DNA of 64,000 bases from Molossus alvarezi (GCA_037176705.1 CM073893.1:29487182-29551181); one strand, 5' to 3'. Counted from the stretch's first letter, positions 45,988 through 58,618 are shown. Notes: generated from the sequence alone by a model not told the origin. Translations and numbers: made by a program.

Positions 45988-46678
45988 AGATTCACCATTT
46001 TTAAGACTCAATATTTTCAAGATACTTTTTTTCCAAACTGATTTTTAGTTTCAGTGTCATTCTAGTCAAAATTGTAATAGCTTTTACTGTTTTTCTAAAA
46101 TTAGCAAGATGATTCTAAATTTTATGTGTACAAGCCAAGGGATTAGATTAGTTAAATGATTTAGAAAAATTAAAAACAAAGTTGCAGAACTTACATAGTT
46201 AACATTGTGATTTACTTTATATAATAAAGTGAGAGTAATCAAGCCAGTTTAATGTTAGCATGAAGATAAGCATAGAAAGCAGAGCAGAATCAATAGCTCA
46301 GAAATACTTTCACACATATAAAGTCAATGTTTTTAAAACAAAGGTACCAAGTTAGGGGAAAAGTCTAGTCTTTTCAAAAATTGCTAGAAGAAAATGGGAC
46401 ATATCATGAGCAAAAATCATAATAAAATAAATCTTAGTTTTTACCCTACATCATAAAACAGTATGAAATGAATTATATACCTAAATATAAAGTGTAAATG
46501 AATTCTAAAGTAAACACAAGCAAAATTTTTTGTTACATAGAGAAATACAAAAATTTCTTTAGACAAAAATATAATAAAATAATTAAAAAATAAACCTTTA
46601 TAGACTGGATCTCATTAAAATAAAAACTGATTATTAAGAAAATAAAAGGAAAAATCACTGACCATGAATATATATTTG

Positions 46679-46679
<1 letters not shown>

Positions 46680-46711
<32 letters not shown>
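46680..46711. repeat. (TA)n microsatellite
   Basis: Uninterrupted TA dinucleotides. Confidence 0.95.
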
Positions 46712-46718
<7 letters not shown>

Positions 46719-47079
46719 GAATTTAACGAGCTCTTACAACTAAATAAAACAAAATAACCAATTTATTAAATTAGGCAAAACGTTTAAACAGATACTTCAC
46801 TTCACCAAAGAAGAAATATAGATGTCAAATAAACATGACAGATGTTAAAAATACTTAGTTATTAGGTAAATAAACTTTAAACTATAATGAGACACTATTT
46901 CATGTCCACTAAAATGAACAAGGACAACAACAAAAATATAACATAAAGTGAAAAAGCAGAATTAATAAAAATTTTACATATTTCTAGTAGAAAAGCAAAT
47001 GTCACATTCTGATAAGGAAAAAGTTACAGAGAAAAATTATATCCAGGGCTGCCATCAGTTGGGAGTGGGATGCATGAGA

Positions 47080-47310
47080 GCCCTGGCCAGTGTGGCTCAG
47101 TTGGTTGAGCTTCATCTAATGCACGAAAAGGTCACTGGTTCGATTCTGGTCAAGACACATGCCCAGGTTACAGGCTCAATCGATCCCTGGTTCAGGTGTG
47201 TGGGGGGGCAGCCGACTGATGATGTTTCTCTCACACATCAATGTTTCTCTCTCTCTCTCTCTCTTCCTCTCTCTTTCTCTTTCTAAAATCAATAAAAACA
47301 TATTTAAAAT
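47080..47310 (+). mobile_element. VES-type SINE (AATCAATAAA-tail form)
   Basis: Head GCCCTGGCCAGTGTGGCTC, AATGCACGAAAAGGTCACTG, B box GGTTCGATTCTGG, (CT)n and AATCAATAAAAACATATTTA. The exact duplication was not resolved. Confidence 0.92.
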
Positions 47311-47949
47311 AAAACATGTTTGCAATGGTGTGTGAGATAACTTTCCCGAGTGATAAAGAAGATTCTAAATCCCAATTAAGGTGCTGTTTACCTAACTGTA
47401 ACATTTTGTCAAAACTCATTGAATTTTATACCTATTAAAAGATGAAGGTTTACTGCCTGTAAATTATACCTTATAAACCTGACTTCAATAAGTAAAAGCA
47501 AAACAGAGACTTTTTTGACAAACAAAAGTTAAGTTTTGTTTTTCTCCACCATACCTGACTCCAGATGGTCTGAGCCTGACCTCGTGGGTTTCCAACATAA
47601 GAAAACTCATATTCACTGCAGGCTAAGCTTCATGCAACAAGAAATAAGGAGCCTGTTAAGGGTAAATACGTGAGTATATATAAATAAATATTGACTTTTT
47701 AAGACAAAATTGAATTAGAGTAGGGAATCTCTTAAGGAACTTCTTAAAGAACTTATATGCTTGAATAAAATGTATGAGAATGGTAGCACAGAAATGAAAA
47801 GATCTTAATTTCTAGTTTTTTTAGGAAAAAAATATTCAATATAAAGTAAAAAACTAAGACCTTATATTGATAGTGAGGTAATGAATTAGTCAAATATATC
47901 ATAAGGCAAATTAGGCTATGTATTAAAGCCTTTAAAAATGTCAGCAAAC
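47311..47949. other. unassigned stretch
   Basis: Non-coding. The first 100 bases (AGATGAAGGTTTACTGCCTG.. AAATTATACCTTATAAACCT) may be the decayed 3' end of the old L1 upstream, but this is not certain. Confidence 0.35.
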
Positions 47950-48200
47950 CTCCTGGCTGGTTTTCTCAGTGGTTACAGCATCAGCAGGCGCACCAAGGAG
48001 ACACAGGTTTGATTCCAGTCAAGGGCACGTACCTTGGTTGCAATTCATCCCGGCCCTGGTCAGGGTCGTGCGAAAGGCAATTGATGTATCTCTCTCACAT
48101 AGATGTTTCTCTCTCCCACCACCCCACCTTTCACTCTATTTAAAGATAAATGGAAAAAAAATATATCCTCTGGTGAGGATTAAAAATAAATAGTAATAAA
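47950..48200 (+). mobile_element. VES-type SINE (GAGGATAAAA-tail form)
   Basis: Head TCCTGGCTGGTTTTCTCAGT, a B-box-like GTTTGATTCCAGTC, GGGCACGTACCTTGGTTGCA and CCTCTGGTGAGGATTAAAAA. It is more diverged than the copies at 17.8 and 40.4 kb. Flanks AAAATGTCAGCAAAC and AAAATGTTGTCAAAC support a duplication. Confidence 0.92.
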
Positions 48201-50471
48201 ATAAAATGTTGTCAAACATTTGGAACTAGCATGAGAATATTTTCATATGTGTGTATTTAAATGTATATATAAAAATATTAGAGTCTTTGTATAAGAGAAA
48301 ACAATATTTTTAATATCTAAAAATTAAAATTTGGATAAATTTATTAATTAGGCAACATTTGTGTAAAGTATTTGCATACCCATTTGTAAACATTTCTGTG
48401 CCTACTTAGAACTGGCCATTTTTTGGTGGAATTGCCTTAACATATTATAGGCCAAAAGCACCTTAAAAAATTAAGAAAGTCATGAGTAAGAAAACATTGA
48501 TGATGATAGTGCTATGAAATATCAAATGAGGGTCATTGAAATTTTGTATAAATAGGTGAATTTTCAAATTGATCCAAATTCAGGGAAATTGGCACTTACA
48601 TGTGTCTCTCACAGTGCATGCTTTTGCCACAAAACAATTTTTTTTAATTTTTAAATTGCAAGGTTCTCTATTATTGAGAAAAATTAAGACTATGTAAAAC
48701 AAGTATTTTGAGTTTCATAACTAGTTGAAGCCAGTGTATTCTAGATAAAGATCTCGAAAAATGAACATGAACAAGAGTTTGAGGATGGTTTTTGATGCAT
48801 CCTTATATATTACTTTGGTAAAGGAAAAAGATGTTTGAAATGTGGAACCAGACTCAATTGATTCTTTTGTTGTTTTTGGTTCTCTTCTAGTAACACATTA
48901 ATGTATATATCAATATCTCTGCTGGGAAGCAGCATCATTTATTTTGTATTTTCTCATATCCTGGCTTTGTTTTTCCCTATTATTTAAAAACAAAACAAAA
49001 CATTATTTCAATCATCTTCTATAGTTTTCAAATGTTCTTATGGAAATGTCATAACATTTAAAAAGCCCATATGTTTATTACAATTTAAACATGTTATTTT
49101 AAATTTATAGTTAAGAATTATTGAGTCTATATACTATCTCTGAAACTTTAAAGTAGCCTTAAATGATATGCAATTGCTTATAGATAATATTAAAACTTTT
49201 TCTCTATCCAGCAATCTAAGACATAGCCCTTCAATTGGGACATTAATAAAGAGCTGAGTTGATGCTGGAAAAAGTCACCTCATTTCCTATCTATCCTTTA
49301 TACACCCATTAGGACACCATCTAAAGAAGTATATGGGGTTGAGCTTGGTTGTCCTAAACTGAGTTTCTCATTTACCTAATATGACTTGAGGCACCAATTT
49401 CAGAGGAATAAATAAAATTGTTAACAATAAGAGAAGTTAAAACTTTAAAAAGTTCTAAAATCAGAAATAACCTAAGGTATCTGGTCCATCTGGTCAACTA
49501 AGACCATGCCTATGATGCCAGGTAATAGTTCACACTATAGTTTGTAAAATCAGATAAAGAGATAGTACATGGAATAGTTCTTATGAGCAATCTAGTTTAA
49601 ATTTAGTAGAAGTTCAGTAATAATTGAAGGCCCAATTTTACAAGGTTGAGCTCTATGGTTACTATTAACCTTCATGGCTTAAATAGCAGGTACTTGTACT
49701 GAAGCAAAATATTGAAATAATTTCCATAATTGATAATAAGCATGCAATTTTATATTACTATTCTGGCATAGAGTCATCTTCTTATTCACCAGAATCTTGT
49801 AAATTAACAAATAAGAATCTGTATGAGAGCCTTATGTTATACAAAAATATAAAGTAGGCCTCTTGGATCATTCAAAGTATAGTCTTGTCTATTCGGTCAT
49901 TTATTTAAAAAGAACTCACTCTAACTTCTGCTCTTGTAGTGTACATCATTTATTTTTTCAGCTTATTAATCACTCTTGTTACAAAACACAGTAGTTGATT
50001 CTTTTTTGTTGTTATTTTTCTTAATGGAGCAAATAATGTCACAACAGCAATTGATTGATAGATAGATAGAACACAGTTCCTTTCCTCAAGGAAATCTCAG
50101 TAAGACCAGAAAACTGACAGGCATGGAGAGGGCGGGACTCTAGATAGTTGCTAAAATAGAGATTCTCAGAAAAGGTTATAGAAACTGGAGAGTGTCATCC
50201 TCTGAATCACCCTAAAGTGGGTGATTGGGTGTGATAAAAGATTTAGAAAGAAATAGGGAGTAATTCACGTTATAACTTCATCATAAGAAGTGATATCTTA
50301 GTTAGACATAGAACACAGAAAAATATGTTCAGAGAAGAGAGCAATGACAGAGCATAAAATACCCAGGAAGCCATTTGCATGTCACCAGATTTCTGATAAT
50401 AGACTATTAATTATTGTTTTGGGAAATTTTGGGGAATGAAACTGAAATGGTAAGCAAGTGACAATAAAGAT
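48201..50471. other. unassigned AT-rich stretch
   Basis: About 2.3 kb without a gene or a repeat I can name. A short (GATA)n occurs near 50055-50070. The run is old single-copy-like DNA. Confidence 0.35.
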
Positions 50472-50695
50472 TGCCCGACCAGTGTAGTTCACTGGTTGAG
50501 CTTTGACCAATGCACCAAGAGATCATCAGTTTGATTCCCGGTCAAGGCATGTGCCCGGGTTCTCGGCCCCATCCCCTGTGAGGAGTGTGCAGGAGGCAGC
50601 CAATTGATCTTCTTTCTCATCGATGTTTCTATCGCTCTCTCTCTCTCTTCTGTCTTCTCTGTCTAAAAAATAAAAATTTATTTATAAAAAAATAA
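50472..50695 (+). mobile_element. VES-type SINE (AATCAATAAA-tail form)
   Basis: Head GCCCGACCAGTGTAGTTCAC, CAATGCACCAAGAGATCATC, a B-box-like GTTTGATTCCCGGTC, GTGCAGGAGGCAGCCAATTG and (CT)n. The tail is decayed to AAAAATTTATTTATAAA. Confidence 0.92.
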
Positions 50696-51306
50696 TTTAT
50701 TCACAATCCACTTGTATACTTATGTGATTGTGTCATGCACTAGGCCTAATATTAAGGATGTATGAACAAATAAGACAGACATGTTCCTATTCTCATAGAC
50801 CATCAAAGTAGCAAGGACTAAAAATGTTGGTGCAGAAAATGTATTAAACAAATAATTACAAAATGTTGCGTGAGAACATAAAGCTAGGTAAATTGAGGGT
50901 AGCATTTTGCAGGAAGCTGAAAAGCTGAGATAAGGTCTCTTCTGAATTCCGTATCATGTAATTGATATTCTCTTGTGCATTTATTGTTTAGAGATTTTGT
51001 TATACACATAAGAGAGAGAATTAAATTAGAATTTTAGAATTTATTACTAATGGTGTTGATAAAAGATTGAAGGAAGAAAAAAACAAAGGTAGAAACACCA
51101 TTTAGGAGGCAAATACTATAAAATAGACAAATTATGAGGAAGGGCCAAAGTCCAACCAGTTGTAGTCGTAACGGGGGTTGATAGATGTGAGAAAATGTTG
51201 AGAAGTAGAATTAATGTGACACATATATCAGATTAGCCTAGATTTTACTTTTGATGTGTTTTGCTTTTAAAATGAAAACAATCAATACTATCCAGGCTAG
51301 AGGGAA
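50696..51306. other. unassigned stretch
   Basis: No repeat or coding motif recognised. Confidence 0.35.
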
Positions 51307-51900
51307 ATGGACCCTGTTATTAGTTCTATAAATTATTACATCTCTTTTGTGAAACAAGTTGGTAATATGTATAAAAAGCCTTCAAATTATTCACACTCCT
51401 TGATAGTTATTTTACTTCTGGGAAATGGTCATATAGAAATAACTTTAAATAAAAGTGTCTTGTTAAAGAAGATCAATAAAACACTATTTATAATAGTAAG
51501 ATAAATGGAAATTGCCTAAATGTTCATTTTAATGGAGCTGGGTACATAAGTTATTATGTGGAATTAAAAAAGTATTATATGCCCTGGCCAGTTTGGCTCA
51601 GGGGTTGGAGCATCACTGCACAGATCAAAGTTACAGGTTTGATTCCAGTCAAAGGCTCCTACCTCGGTTGCAGTTCGTTCCCTGACTTTGGTCAAGGTCA
51701 TGTGGGAGGCAACCTGTCGATGTGTCACTCTCATGTCAATGTTTCTCTCTCTCTCCCTCACACTCTAACTAAAGATAAATAGAAAATATTCTCCAGTGAG
51801 GATTAAAAAATAAATAAATAAATCATATACCTAGAAAAAAACCATGATGCATAAATTATTACTGAGAAAATTAAAGAAGCTCTAAACAAATGGAAGGATA
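51307..51900 (+). mobile_element. old L1 fragment
   Basis: GGTAATATGTATAAAAAGCC, TTTTACTTCTGGGAAATGGT, AAACACTATTTATAATAGTA and AAATTGCCTAAATGTTCATT follow the order of an old L1 ORF2 C-terminus and 3' UTR. It resumes after the SINE with CATGATGCATAAATTATTAC. Confidence 0.65.
51581..51822 (+). mobile_element. VES-type SINE inside the old L1 fragment
   Basis: Head GCCCTGGCCAGTTTGGCTCA, a B-box-like GTTTGATTCCAGTC, CTACCTCGGTTGCAGTTCGT and TTCTCCAGTGAGGATTAAAA with an (AAAT)n tail. Confidence 0.93.
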
Positions 51901-51914
51901 TATATCTGTTTGCA

Positions 51915-51943
51915 TGTGTATATGCGTGTGTGTGTGTGCATGC
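51915..51943. repeat. (TG)n-rich microsatellite
   Basis: GTGTATATGCGTGTGTGTGT followed by TGCATGC variants. Confidence 0.8.
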
Positions 51944-52625
51944 ACATTTGTGATTAATTAGATTTTTGTCTAATTTGTCAATCGAGATACATAGATAAAT
52001 AGATAAAAGACTGATAAAGTATAGCCAGTGCAATCTTTGGAAATAAAAAAAAAATCTACAGAACTTGTTATAATAAAAAGAATAAAGAACTTGTATATTC
52101 CATAAGACTGTATGAAGTTGGCAGAAGTAAATAGTTATTGATAGATGAAATAAAATATTATTTTTTAAAAAGCTCATAATGCAATGGGTAAAGGATAACT
52201 TTTTAAATAAATCATGCTGGGTTGATTGAATTATCCACTTAAAAATAAGTAACTTTTGAAACCTACTTCACATTTCATTCAAAAATTTTCTGATGAATTT
52301 TAGAATAATGTGAAAGAAAAATCATTTACATTTCCAGAACTTAACTTAAAAAAATAATGTTATGATTGCAAATAAGGCACAATAAAAATTAACCAAAAGA
52401 TTGGTAATTTGTGTTGTGTTAAAATAAAGAGTTTGTTTATTAGAAAATACCATTACAAAATGAAAAGTAAATCCTCAGAGTTAGAGATAATATTTGATGT
52501 ATCTTATATGAAAGATGACTTGTGTTCTGAGTTTTAATAAGCAGTTTTTACAAATCAATAACAAAAGAATGGATAACCCAATAAATATGGACAAAACTTG
52601 AGTTGAAAATTCAGGACAAGGATAC
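51944..52625. other. unassigned AT-rich stretch
   Basis: No gene or named repeat recognised. AATAATGTTATGATTGCAAA near 52350 could be part of an old L1 but is too short to call. Confidence 0.35.
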
Positions 52626-52640
52626 TGAAATCTTTTTTGT

Positions 52641-52874
52641 TTGCTTGTTTTCTTGTTTTTTTATCCTCACCCGAGGACATGTTTGCATTTATCTTCAGAT
52701 AGAGCGGGAGGGAAAGTGAGGGGAAGAGAGAGAGAAAAACATCGATGTGAAAGAGACACATAGAGTGGTTGCCACCCACACAACCCCAACTGGGGCTGGG
52801 GACAAATTGCAACCGAGGTATGTGCTCTGGTCCATGGGCCAATGCTCTAACTGCTGTGCTATACTGGCCAGGGC
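52641..52874 (-). mobile_element. VES-type SINE (GAGGATAAAA-tail form)
   Basis: Minus-strand copy with ATCCTCACCCGAGGACATG at the tail and the complement of GCCCTGGCCAGTATAGC at the head. About 25 bp are missing between the centre (AACCGAGGTATGTGC) and the head (TCTGGTCCATGGGCC). Flanks CTGAAATCTTTT and CTGAAATTGTTT suggest the duplication. Confidence 0.92.
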
Positions 52875-52899
52875 CTGAAATTGTTTAAAAAACATATGA

Positions 52900-53105
52900 T
52901 CACCTGGCCAGTGTGGTTCAGTAGTTAAGTATCGACCCGTGCAACAAGAGGTCACTGGTTTGATTCCTGGTCAGGGAACATGCGCAGGTTGTGGGCTCAA
53001 TCCTCATTGGGGGCATGCACGAGACAGCCTATGATGTTCCTCTCTCACATCAATGCTTCTATGTCTCCCTCTATCTTCCTTTCTCTTTAAAAATCAATAA
53101 AGACA
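52900..53105 (+). mobile_element. VES-type SINE (AATCAATAAA-tail form)
   Basis: Head ACCTGGCCAGTGTGGTTCAG, CCGTGCAACAAGAGGTCACT, a B-box-like GTTTGATTCCTGGTC and tail AAAAATCAATAAAGACA. The next SINE is inserted in this tail. Confidence 0.93.
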
Positions 53106-53325
53106 GACCTGACTGGTTTTGCTCAGCGGTTAGAGCTTTGGCCCATGGACTAAAGAGTCCTGGGTTCAATTCAGGCCAAAGGCATGTACTTCAGTTGCAG
53201 ATCATCCCCGCCCCAGTTGGGGTCATGTGGGTAGCAACCAATCAATGTTTCTCTCTCTCCCTCTCTCCCTCCCTCCTGTTCTATTTGAAGATAAATGGAA
53301 AAATATCCTCAAGTGAGGATTTAAA
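53106..53325 (+). mobile_element. VES-type SINE inserted in the preceding SINE's tail
   Basis: Head GACCTGACTGGTTTTGCTCA, GGCATGTACTTCAGTTGCAG and ATATCCTCAAGTGAGGATTT. The duplication AAAAATCAATAAAGAC lies at 53090-53105 and 53326-53341; it is made of the older SINE's own tail. Confidence 0.95.
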
Positions 53326-53341
53326 AAAAAATCAATAAAGA

Positions 53342-53800
53342 CAAATATTAAAAAAAACACACACACATGAAAAGGTTCAAGTTTAGTAATCACTAATCAT
53401 TAATCAGATTCATTCATTGTGGGGATATAAATTGGCATAAAAATTTGGAAAGCTTTTTGGCACTACATTGTGAAACATAAAATAACTATACTCTATGATC
53501 CAGAAATTTTATTTTTCCATATATATAAAGCAGAAGTCTATATGTATATTCATAAAAAGACACATACCAGAGTATTTATTACAGCACTATTTATAACAGC
53601 TCCCTCCTAGAAACTACCCAGGTGTCTATAAACAGTAGAGTGGAGAAATAGGTGGTTTTACATTAATTCCATAACAAGTTATAAAGTGATGCGAAGAATG
53701 CACTGCTACACAGGATAATATGATTACCCTCACAAAAAATAAAATTAAGCAAATGAGATCAGATACTGAGAACAACATACTACATTTTTTTTTTTGATAA
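53342..53800 (+). mobile_element. old L1 fragment (ORF2 C-terminus to 3' UTR)
   Basis: Shows CACTAATCATTAATCAGATT, TTGGGAAGC-type text, TACTCTATGATCCAGAAATT, ACAGCACTATTTATAACAGC and CCCAGGTGTCTATAAACAGT, the order of an L1 ORF2 end. It is highly diverged. Confidence 0.75.
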
Positions 53801-53829
53801 AATTTAAAAGCAGTATATAGTTATTTACA

Positions 53830-54242
53830 ACATTTTTCCTTTTTAAATTAAACATATTGGGATGATATTGGTTCATAAGATTATATAGACTTCAAGTGTA
53901 CAATTCTATAATACATCAACTGTATACTGCATTGTGTCCTCACTACCAAATTCAAATCTCCTTCTGTCACCATATATTTGACTCTCTTCGCCCTCCACCT
54001 CCTTCCCTCAGTAACCACCATACTGTTGTCTGTGAGTGTTTGTTTGTTTTTCTTATTTATTCATTTCCTGCTTTCAGTTTTATATTCCAGATATAAGTAA
54101 AATAATATGGTTCTTGACTTTTTCTGTCTGATTGCTTTTGTTTAGCATGATAGTCTCAAAAGTCACTATATTGCTTATTCTTGTAAAACAGGTAAGAACT
54201 GAAAGGAGACTTCTATGGTAATTGTAATGTTCTATTTCTTTC
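53830..54242 (-). mobile_element. old L1 3' UTR fragment
   Basis: The plus strand shows GTGTACAATTCTATAATACA, TCAACTGTATACTGCATTGT and CAGTAACCACCATACTGTTG, a reversed old L1 3' UTR. A related copy lies at 61050-61270. Confidence 0.7.
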
Positions 54243-54508
54243 TTTTTTTTAAAAAAAAATTCTCACCCAAAGATATTTTCCCATTTAGTTTTATTTTTTT
54301 TAAGAGTGGAAGGGAGGGAGGGAGAGAGTGAAACATTGATGTAAGAGAGACACATTGATTGGTTGCCTCCTGCACGACCCTGATCTGGGCTAGGGATCAA
54401 ATCCACAACCGAGGTATGTGCCCTTGACCAGGAATCAAACCTGCGACTCTGTGGTCCATGGGCCTGCCAGCTGATGCTCTAACCACTGAGCACTGCTAAA
54501 CATAGGCA
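54243..54508 (-). mobile_element. VES-type SINE at the 3' edge of L1-D
   Basis: Minus-strand copy with TTCTCACCCAAAGATATTT at the tail and a B-box complement GGAATCAAACCTGCGACTC. The duplication AATGTTCTATTTCTT lies at 54226-54240 and 54510-54524. The right copy touches the poly(T) start of L1-D. Confidence 0.92.
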
Positions 54509-54772
54509 CAATGTTCTATTTCTTTTTTTATATATTAATTTGTTTTTGTTGCAGATGTTGCTCATTTTTTCCCCATTGAAACCCACCTTCTCTACCCCCC
54601 CCATCCCATCCTCAGCTTTGTTGTCTATGTTCATTGGTCATGCATACATGCATGTAAGTTCTGTGGTTTATCTCTTCCCCCACAAATTCCCCCCCCCTCC
54701 TCTGAGGTTTGTGAGCCGGTACGCCTCCTCCATGTCTCTGGGTTAATTCTGTTCAGAAGTTTGTTTAGTTCA

Positions 54773-57700
54773 TTATATTCCACAAATAAGTGAGATCATG
54801 TGATATTTGTCTTTCTCTGCTTGGCTTGTTTCACTTAGCACAATACTCTCCAGGTCCTTCCATGCCATCTCAAAGGAAAAGAGATCTTTCTTTCTTACAG
54901 CTGCATAGTACTCCATTGTATACATGTACCACAGCTTTTTAATCCACTCATCTACTGATGGACACTTGGGGTGTTTCCAGATCTTAGCTATAATAAATAG
55001 TGCTGCTATGAACATAGGAGTATATATATTCTTTCTGATTGGTGTTTCAGATTTCTTAGGGCATATCACTAGAAGTGGGATCACTGGTCAAATGGCAGTT
55101 CAATTTTTAACTTTTTGAGGTAACACCATAGTGTTTTCCACAGTGGCTGTACCAGTCTGCATTCCCACTAGCAGTGTACTAGAGTCACCTTTTCTCCACA
55201 CCCTCGCCAACACTTGTTTGAAGATTTGTTGATGGCAGCCATTCTGACAGGTGTGAGGTGATACCTCATAGGTGTTTTAATTTACTTTTCTCTGGTTAGT
55301 GATGTTGAGCTTTTCTTCATATGTCTCTTAGCCATTTATATGTCCTGTTTGGAGAGGTGTCTATTTAGGTCCTCTGCCCATTTTTTAATTGGGTTCTTTG
55401 TCTTCCTTTTGTGGAGTTGTATGAGCACTCTATATATTTTGGAAATTAATCCCTTATCTGATGCATCATTGGTGGTAATGATCTCCCATATAGTGGGATC
55501 CCTTTCTGTTTTGATGGTTGTTTCTTTTGCTGTGCAGATTTTTAGTTTATGTAGTCACATGTGTTCATTTTATCCTTTGTTTCTCTTGCCATAGGGGTTG
55601 TATTGGTGAAAATTCTGTTGTCTATGATGTCTGAGATTTTATTGCCTACATTTTCTTCTAGAATTTTTATGAATTCACGAGTTACATTTAAGTCTTTTAT
55701 CCACTTTAAGTTTATTCTCATGTATGGTATGTTGGTGTTCTAGCTTCATATTTTCGCAGGTATCTGTCCAATTTTCCCAACACTATTTATTGAAGAAACT
55801 GTCTTGACTCCACTGTATGCTTTTGCCTCCTTTGTCAAATATTAACTAAGCATATTGTCTTGGGTCAATTTCTGGGTTCTCTATTCTGTTCAATTAATCT
55901 ATCTGCCTGTTCTTGTACAAGTTCCAGGCTGTTTTGATTACAGTGGGTTTGTAGTATAACCTGAAATCTGGTAATGTTATTCCTCCAACTTTGTTCTTCT
56001 TTTTCAAGATTGCTGTGGCTATTAGGGGTCTTTTTTTGGTTCCCTATAAACTTCTGGAGTGTTTGTTCTAGTTCTGTGAAGTATGTTGTTGGTATTTTGA
56101 TGGGGATTGTATTGAATCAGTAGATTGATTTGGGTAGTATGGACATTTTAATGATGTTAATTCTTCTAACCCATGAACAAGGTATGTGCTTCTACTTTTT
56201 TATATCTTCCTCTATTTCTTTTTCAATGTCCTATAGTTTTCTGTGAAAAGGTCCTTTACTTCTTTGGTTAAGTTTATTCTTAGGTATTAATTTTTTTTGC
56301 TGTGATGATAAATGGGATTGTCTTTTTAATTTCTCTTTCTGTGATTTCATCATTGGTGTATAAGAATGCCGTTGATTTCTTGATGTTAATTTTGTATCCT
56401 GCTACTTTGCCAAATTTATTTATTAAGTCTAGTAGATTTTTGATAGAGTCTTTGGGGTTTTCTATGTACAATATCATGTAATCTGCAAATAATGACAGTT
56501 TCACTTCCTCCTTTCCAATTTGGATCCCCTTTATTTTTTCTTCATGTCTAATTGCTGTGGCTAAGACTTCCAGTACTATGTTAAATAAGAGTGGTAAAAG
56601 TGGGCATCCTTGTCCTGTTCCCATTCTTAAGGGGAATGCTTTTAATTTTTGCCCATTGAGTATGATGTTGGCTATAGGTTTTTCATATATTGCCTTTATT
56701 ATGTCGAGATATGATTTCTCTATTCCCACATTGCTGAATGTTTTGATCAAAAATGGGTACTGGATTTTGTTGAATGCTTTTTCATCATCTATTGATATGA
56801 TCATATGGTTTTTAATCTTCCTTTTGTTTATGTAGTGTATCACATTAACTGATTTGCAAATATTGTACCATCCTTGCATGCCTGGGATGAAATCTACTTG
56901 GTCATGATGAATAATTTTTTTGATGTATTGTTAGATCCAAATTGCTAATATTTTGTTAAGGATTTTGGCATCTGTGTTCATAAGAAATGTTGGCCTGTAA
57001 TTTTCTTTCTTTGTAGTGTCTTTATCCAGTTTTGGAATTAAGATTATGCTGGCCTCATAAAATGAGTTTGGAAGTATTCTGTCTTTTTGGATTTTTTTGG
57101 AATAGTTTGAGGAGAATGGGTATTAGATTTTATTTGAATGTTCCGTAAATCTCCCCCAGGAAACAATTTGTGCCTGGGCTTTTATTTGCTGGGAGTTTCT
57201 TGATTACATCTTCAATTGGTCTGTTTAAGTTTTCTATCTCTTTGTTGTTATTGGTCTGTTTAAGTTTTCTATCTCTTCCTGGTTCAGTTTTGGGAGATTG
57301 TGTGTTTCTAGAAATTTGTCCATTTCTTGTAGATTATACAATTTGTTGGTGTATAAATGTTCATAGTATGTTTCAATGATCCTTTGTATTTCTGTGGTGT
57401 CAGTTGTTACTTTTCTTTCATTTCTGATTTTGTTTATTTGGTTTCTCTCTTTTTGTTTCTTGGTGAGTCTGGCTAAAGGTTCATCAATCAATCTTGTTCA
57501 TCTTTTCAAACAACCAGCTTTTTTGTTTCATTAATCTTTTGAAATTTTTTTTTTTTTTTTTTTTAGTCTCTATGTCATTTATTTGTGCTCTGACCTTTAC
57601 TATTTCCTTCCTCCTACTATGTCTGGGTTTTTCTTTTTGTTTACTTTCTAGTTCTTTAAGTTGTAAGGTTAGAAAGTCAATTAGAAATTTTTCTTGCTTC

Positions 57701-58618
57701 TTGAGGTAGGCCTGTAGTACTATGAACTTCCCTCTCAGGACTGCTTTTGCTGTGTCCCATAGATTTTCTGTTGTTGTGTGTTTGTTTTCATTGGTTTCCA
57801 GAAAGTTTTTAATTTCTTCCTTGATCTTGTTAGTAACCCATTTGTTGATTAATAACATGCTATTTAGCCTCCAAGTGTTTGAATGTTTTTGTGTGTTTTT
57901 ATTGTAATTGAGCTCTAGTTTCATGCCACTGTGATCTGAGAAGATACTTGATATGCTTTCAATTTTCTTGAATTTGTAGAGACTTGCTTTGTGTCCTAAC
58001 ATGTAATCTATCTTTGAGAATGACCCATGTGCACTTGAGAAGAATGTACATTCTAAAGTTTTGAGGTGAAATGTTCTGTAAATTTCAATGAAGTCCCACT
58101 GATCTAGTTTGTCTTGTAAGGTCTCTATGTCATTGTTAATTTTTTGCCTAGAAGATCTATCCGGTGGTGTCAGTGGTGTGTTAAAGTCACGCACTATGAT
58201 CGTCTTGCTAGTAATCTTTCTTGAAGTCTTCCAGGAGTTTTTTAATATATTTTGGTGCTCTTATATTTGGTGAGTACGTGTTTACCAGGGTTATATCCTC
58301 TTGTTGAATTGCTTCTTTTAATATTATGTAGTGACCTTTTCTGTCTCTTATTATGGCCCTTGTTTTGAAGTCTATCTTGTCAGATATGACTATTGCTACA
58401 CCAGCATTTTTTTTTTTATTTCCATTTGCTTGGAAAATTTTTTTCTAGCCATTCACTTTCATCCTGTGTGAGTCTTTTGTTGTGAGATGGGTCTCATGTA
58501 GACAGCATATCTATGGGTCATGTTTTCTTATCCAATCAGCTACCCTATGTCTTTTGATTGGATCATTTAAGTCATTTACATTTAAGGTAATTATTGATAG
58601 ATAATTATTAGTTGCCAT
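54773..58618 (-). pseudogene. L1 ORF2 (L1-D), broken
   Basis: Read on the minus strand, the start ATGGCAACT lies at 58618. The endonuclease part reads at 57484-58194 with [15 protein letters not shown] (normally GDFN, so Gly is Arg here) and [12 protein letters not shown]. The RT part reads at 56280-56879 with [14 protein letters not shown] and [14 protein letters not shown]. The catalytic FADD motif is FADYMILY: the second Asp is Tyr, which would abolish RT activity. A T-run at 57547-57564 is an A-run expansion inside the frame. The C-terminal block at 54773-55084 ends YHMISLICGI with a TAA. Multiple shifts separate the blocks. Confidence 0.9.

Larger units (their letters stand above)
45620..47060 (+). 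mobile_element. old L1 ORF2 fragment
   Basis: The order and wording match old L1 ORF2: AACTATAGAACATTGGTTAA, then ATTCTAGTCAAAATTGTAAT, GTACAAGCCAAGGGATTAGA, and ACCTTTATAGACTGGATCTC. All frames are destroyed. A SINE interrupts it at 45747-45987 and a (TA)n run at 46680-46711. Confidence 0.75.
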
